Part shown: piece after piece, positions 63,849-64,000 of the stretch
Numbering within the stretch: the first letter of the stretch is position 1
Layout: each line of letters opens with the position of its first letter
Source: Bacteroidota bacterium
GTDB taxonomy: Bacteria; Bacteroidota; Bacteroidia; Chitinophagales; Chitinophagaceae
Direction of reading: 5' to 3'
DNA length: 64,000 nt
NCBI GenBank assembly: GCA_018266575.1
Contig: JAFEAE010000022.1
Span: forward strand, 1 to 64,000
Program-made: the position numbers and the translations under genes
The notes under the pieces: model-generated
Told to the model about the DNA's origin: nothing
Database searches by the model: none
The model's input: the letters and a program-made list of their open reading frames with translations, nothing else

Positions 63849-64000
63849 ATGGAAGGAAAAAAACCAAAAATATTATTGTGTGAAGATGATCAGAACCTGG
63901 GGATGGTATTGAAAAATTATTTGGAGCTGAATGATTTTGATGTCACATTAGAACGCGATGGCCGTCTTGGCCTCGCAGCATTTCAACGTGAAAAATTTGA
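63849..64000 (+). CDS. Response regulator, N-terminal part (runs off the window)
   Basis: The first 50 codons are visible. KILLCEDDQNLGMVL is a receiver-domain start with the acidic pair (Glu and two Asp), then LELNDFDVTLERDGRLGLAAF. The phosphorylated Asp and the output domain are outside the window; an OmpR-type regulator is likely from style only. Confidence 0.8.
   Translation, partial: MEGKKPKILLCEDDQNLGMVLKNYLELNDFDVTLERDGRLGLAAFQREKF

Noticed and set aside
1..64000. tRNA, rRNA or CRISPR array
   Set aside because: No cloverleaf, rRNA-like stretch or regular repeat-spacer array was seen when reading the gaps; this was by eye, so a missed tRNA is possible.

Overview
The window is a piece of a Bacteroidota chromosome, most likely family Chitinophagaceae or a close relative (inference). 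The signs are AT-rich intergenic DNA with the Bacteroidota promoter signature (TTG or TTTG, about 19-21 bases, then TAnnTTTG), a PorT gene and a secreted protein with a type IX sorting tail, an LpxC-FabZ fusion, a mitochondrial-type aconitase, a DUF983 protein, a DUF4954 protein and a GH18-CE4-GT2 fusion. No rRNA, tRNA or CRISPR array was seen.

Layout. 1-9.4 kb: a transposase tail, then mostly housekeeping genes (menaquinone methyltransferase with porT, dihydroorotase with a short MutS-like ATPase, a DUF3179 membrane protein). 9.4-28.9 kb: a ComM-like ATPase, then a surface-glycan locus with an initiating sugar-phosphate transferase, several glycosyltransferases (two of them multi-domain fusions), an FkbM-type methyltransferase, a Wzm/Wzt ABC exporter, an O-antigen ligase/polymerase-like protein, an MsbA-like exporter and a core-type GT2. 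29-39.5 kb: DUF983, a GH18-CE4-GT2 protein, dnaX, a small PepSY-like secreted protein, aconitase and PspC. 40.5-46 kb: a sugar-acid cluster (DegT aminotransferase, iron-type alcohol dehydrogenase, KdsA, KdsC-like phosphatase, KdsB) whose content matches synthesis and activation of 8-amino-Kdo, with a PIN toxin-antitoxin pair in the middle. 46-58 kb: threonine dehydrogenase, a TlpA-like protein, an acyltransferase, a GNAT, DUF4954, a T9SS cargo protein and a copper ATPase. 58-64 kb: tsaE, alanine dehydrogenase, an ABC ATPase, lpxA, lpxC-fabZ, a GroES-like protein and the start of a response regulator.

How they fit together. The envelope runs through the whole window: lipid A steps (LpxA, LpxC-FabZ), the Kdo-type inner core cluster, the glycan assembly and export locus, and type IX secretion (PorT and a cargo).

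The most unusual signals are: (1) a two-copy repeat (7.95 kb and 40.3 kb) whose hairpin stem has changed by paired, compensatory substitutions while its 10-base loop stayed nearly constant, which points to a structured RNA element; (2) a run of nine A inside dnaX placed exactly where slippage would give a gamma-like short product; (3) a roughly 110-residue module with an HxWSG signature found twice in a 1402-residue glycosyltransferase fusion and once in the neighbouring FkbM-type protein; (4) a six-copy dispersed repeat with core TGCGACGCAACGATG; and (5) intergenic-type repeat sequence carried in frame inside a copper ATPase and an ABC ATPase.
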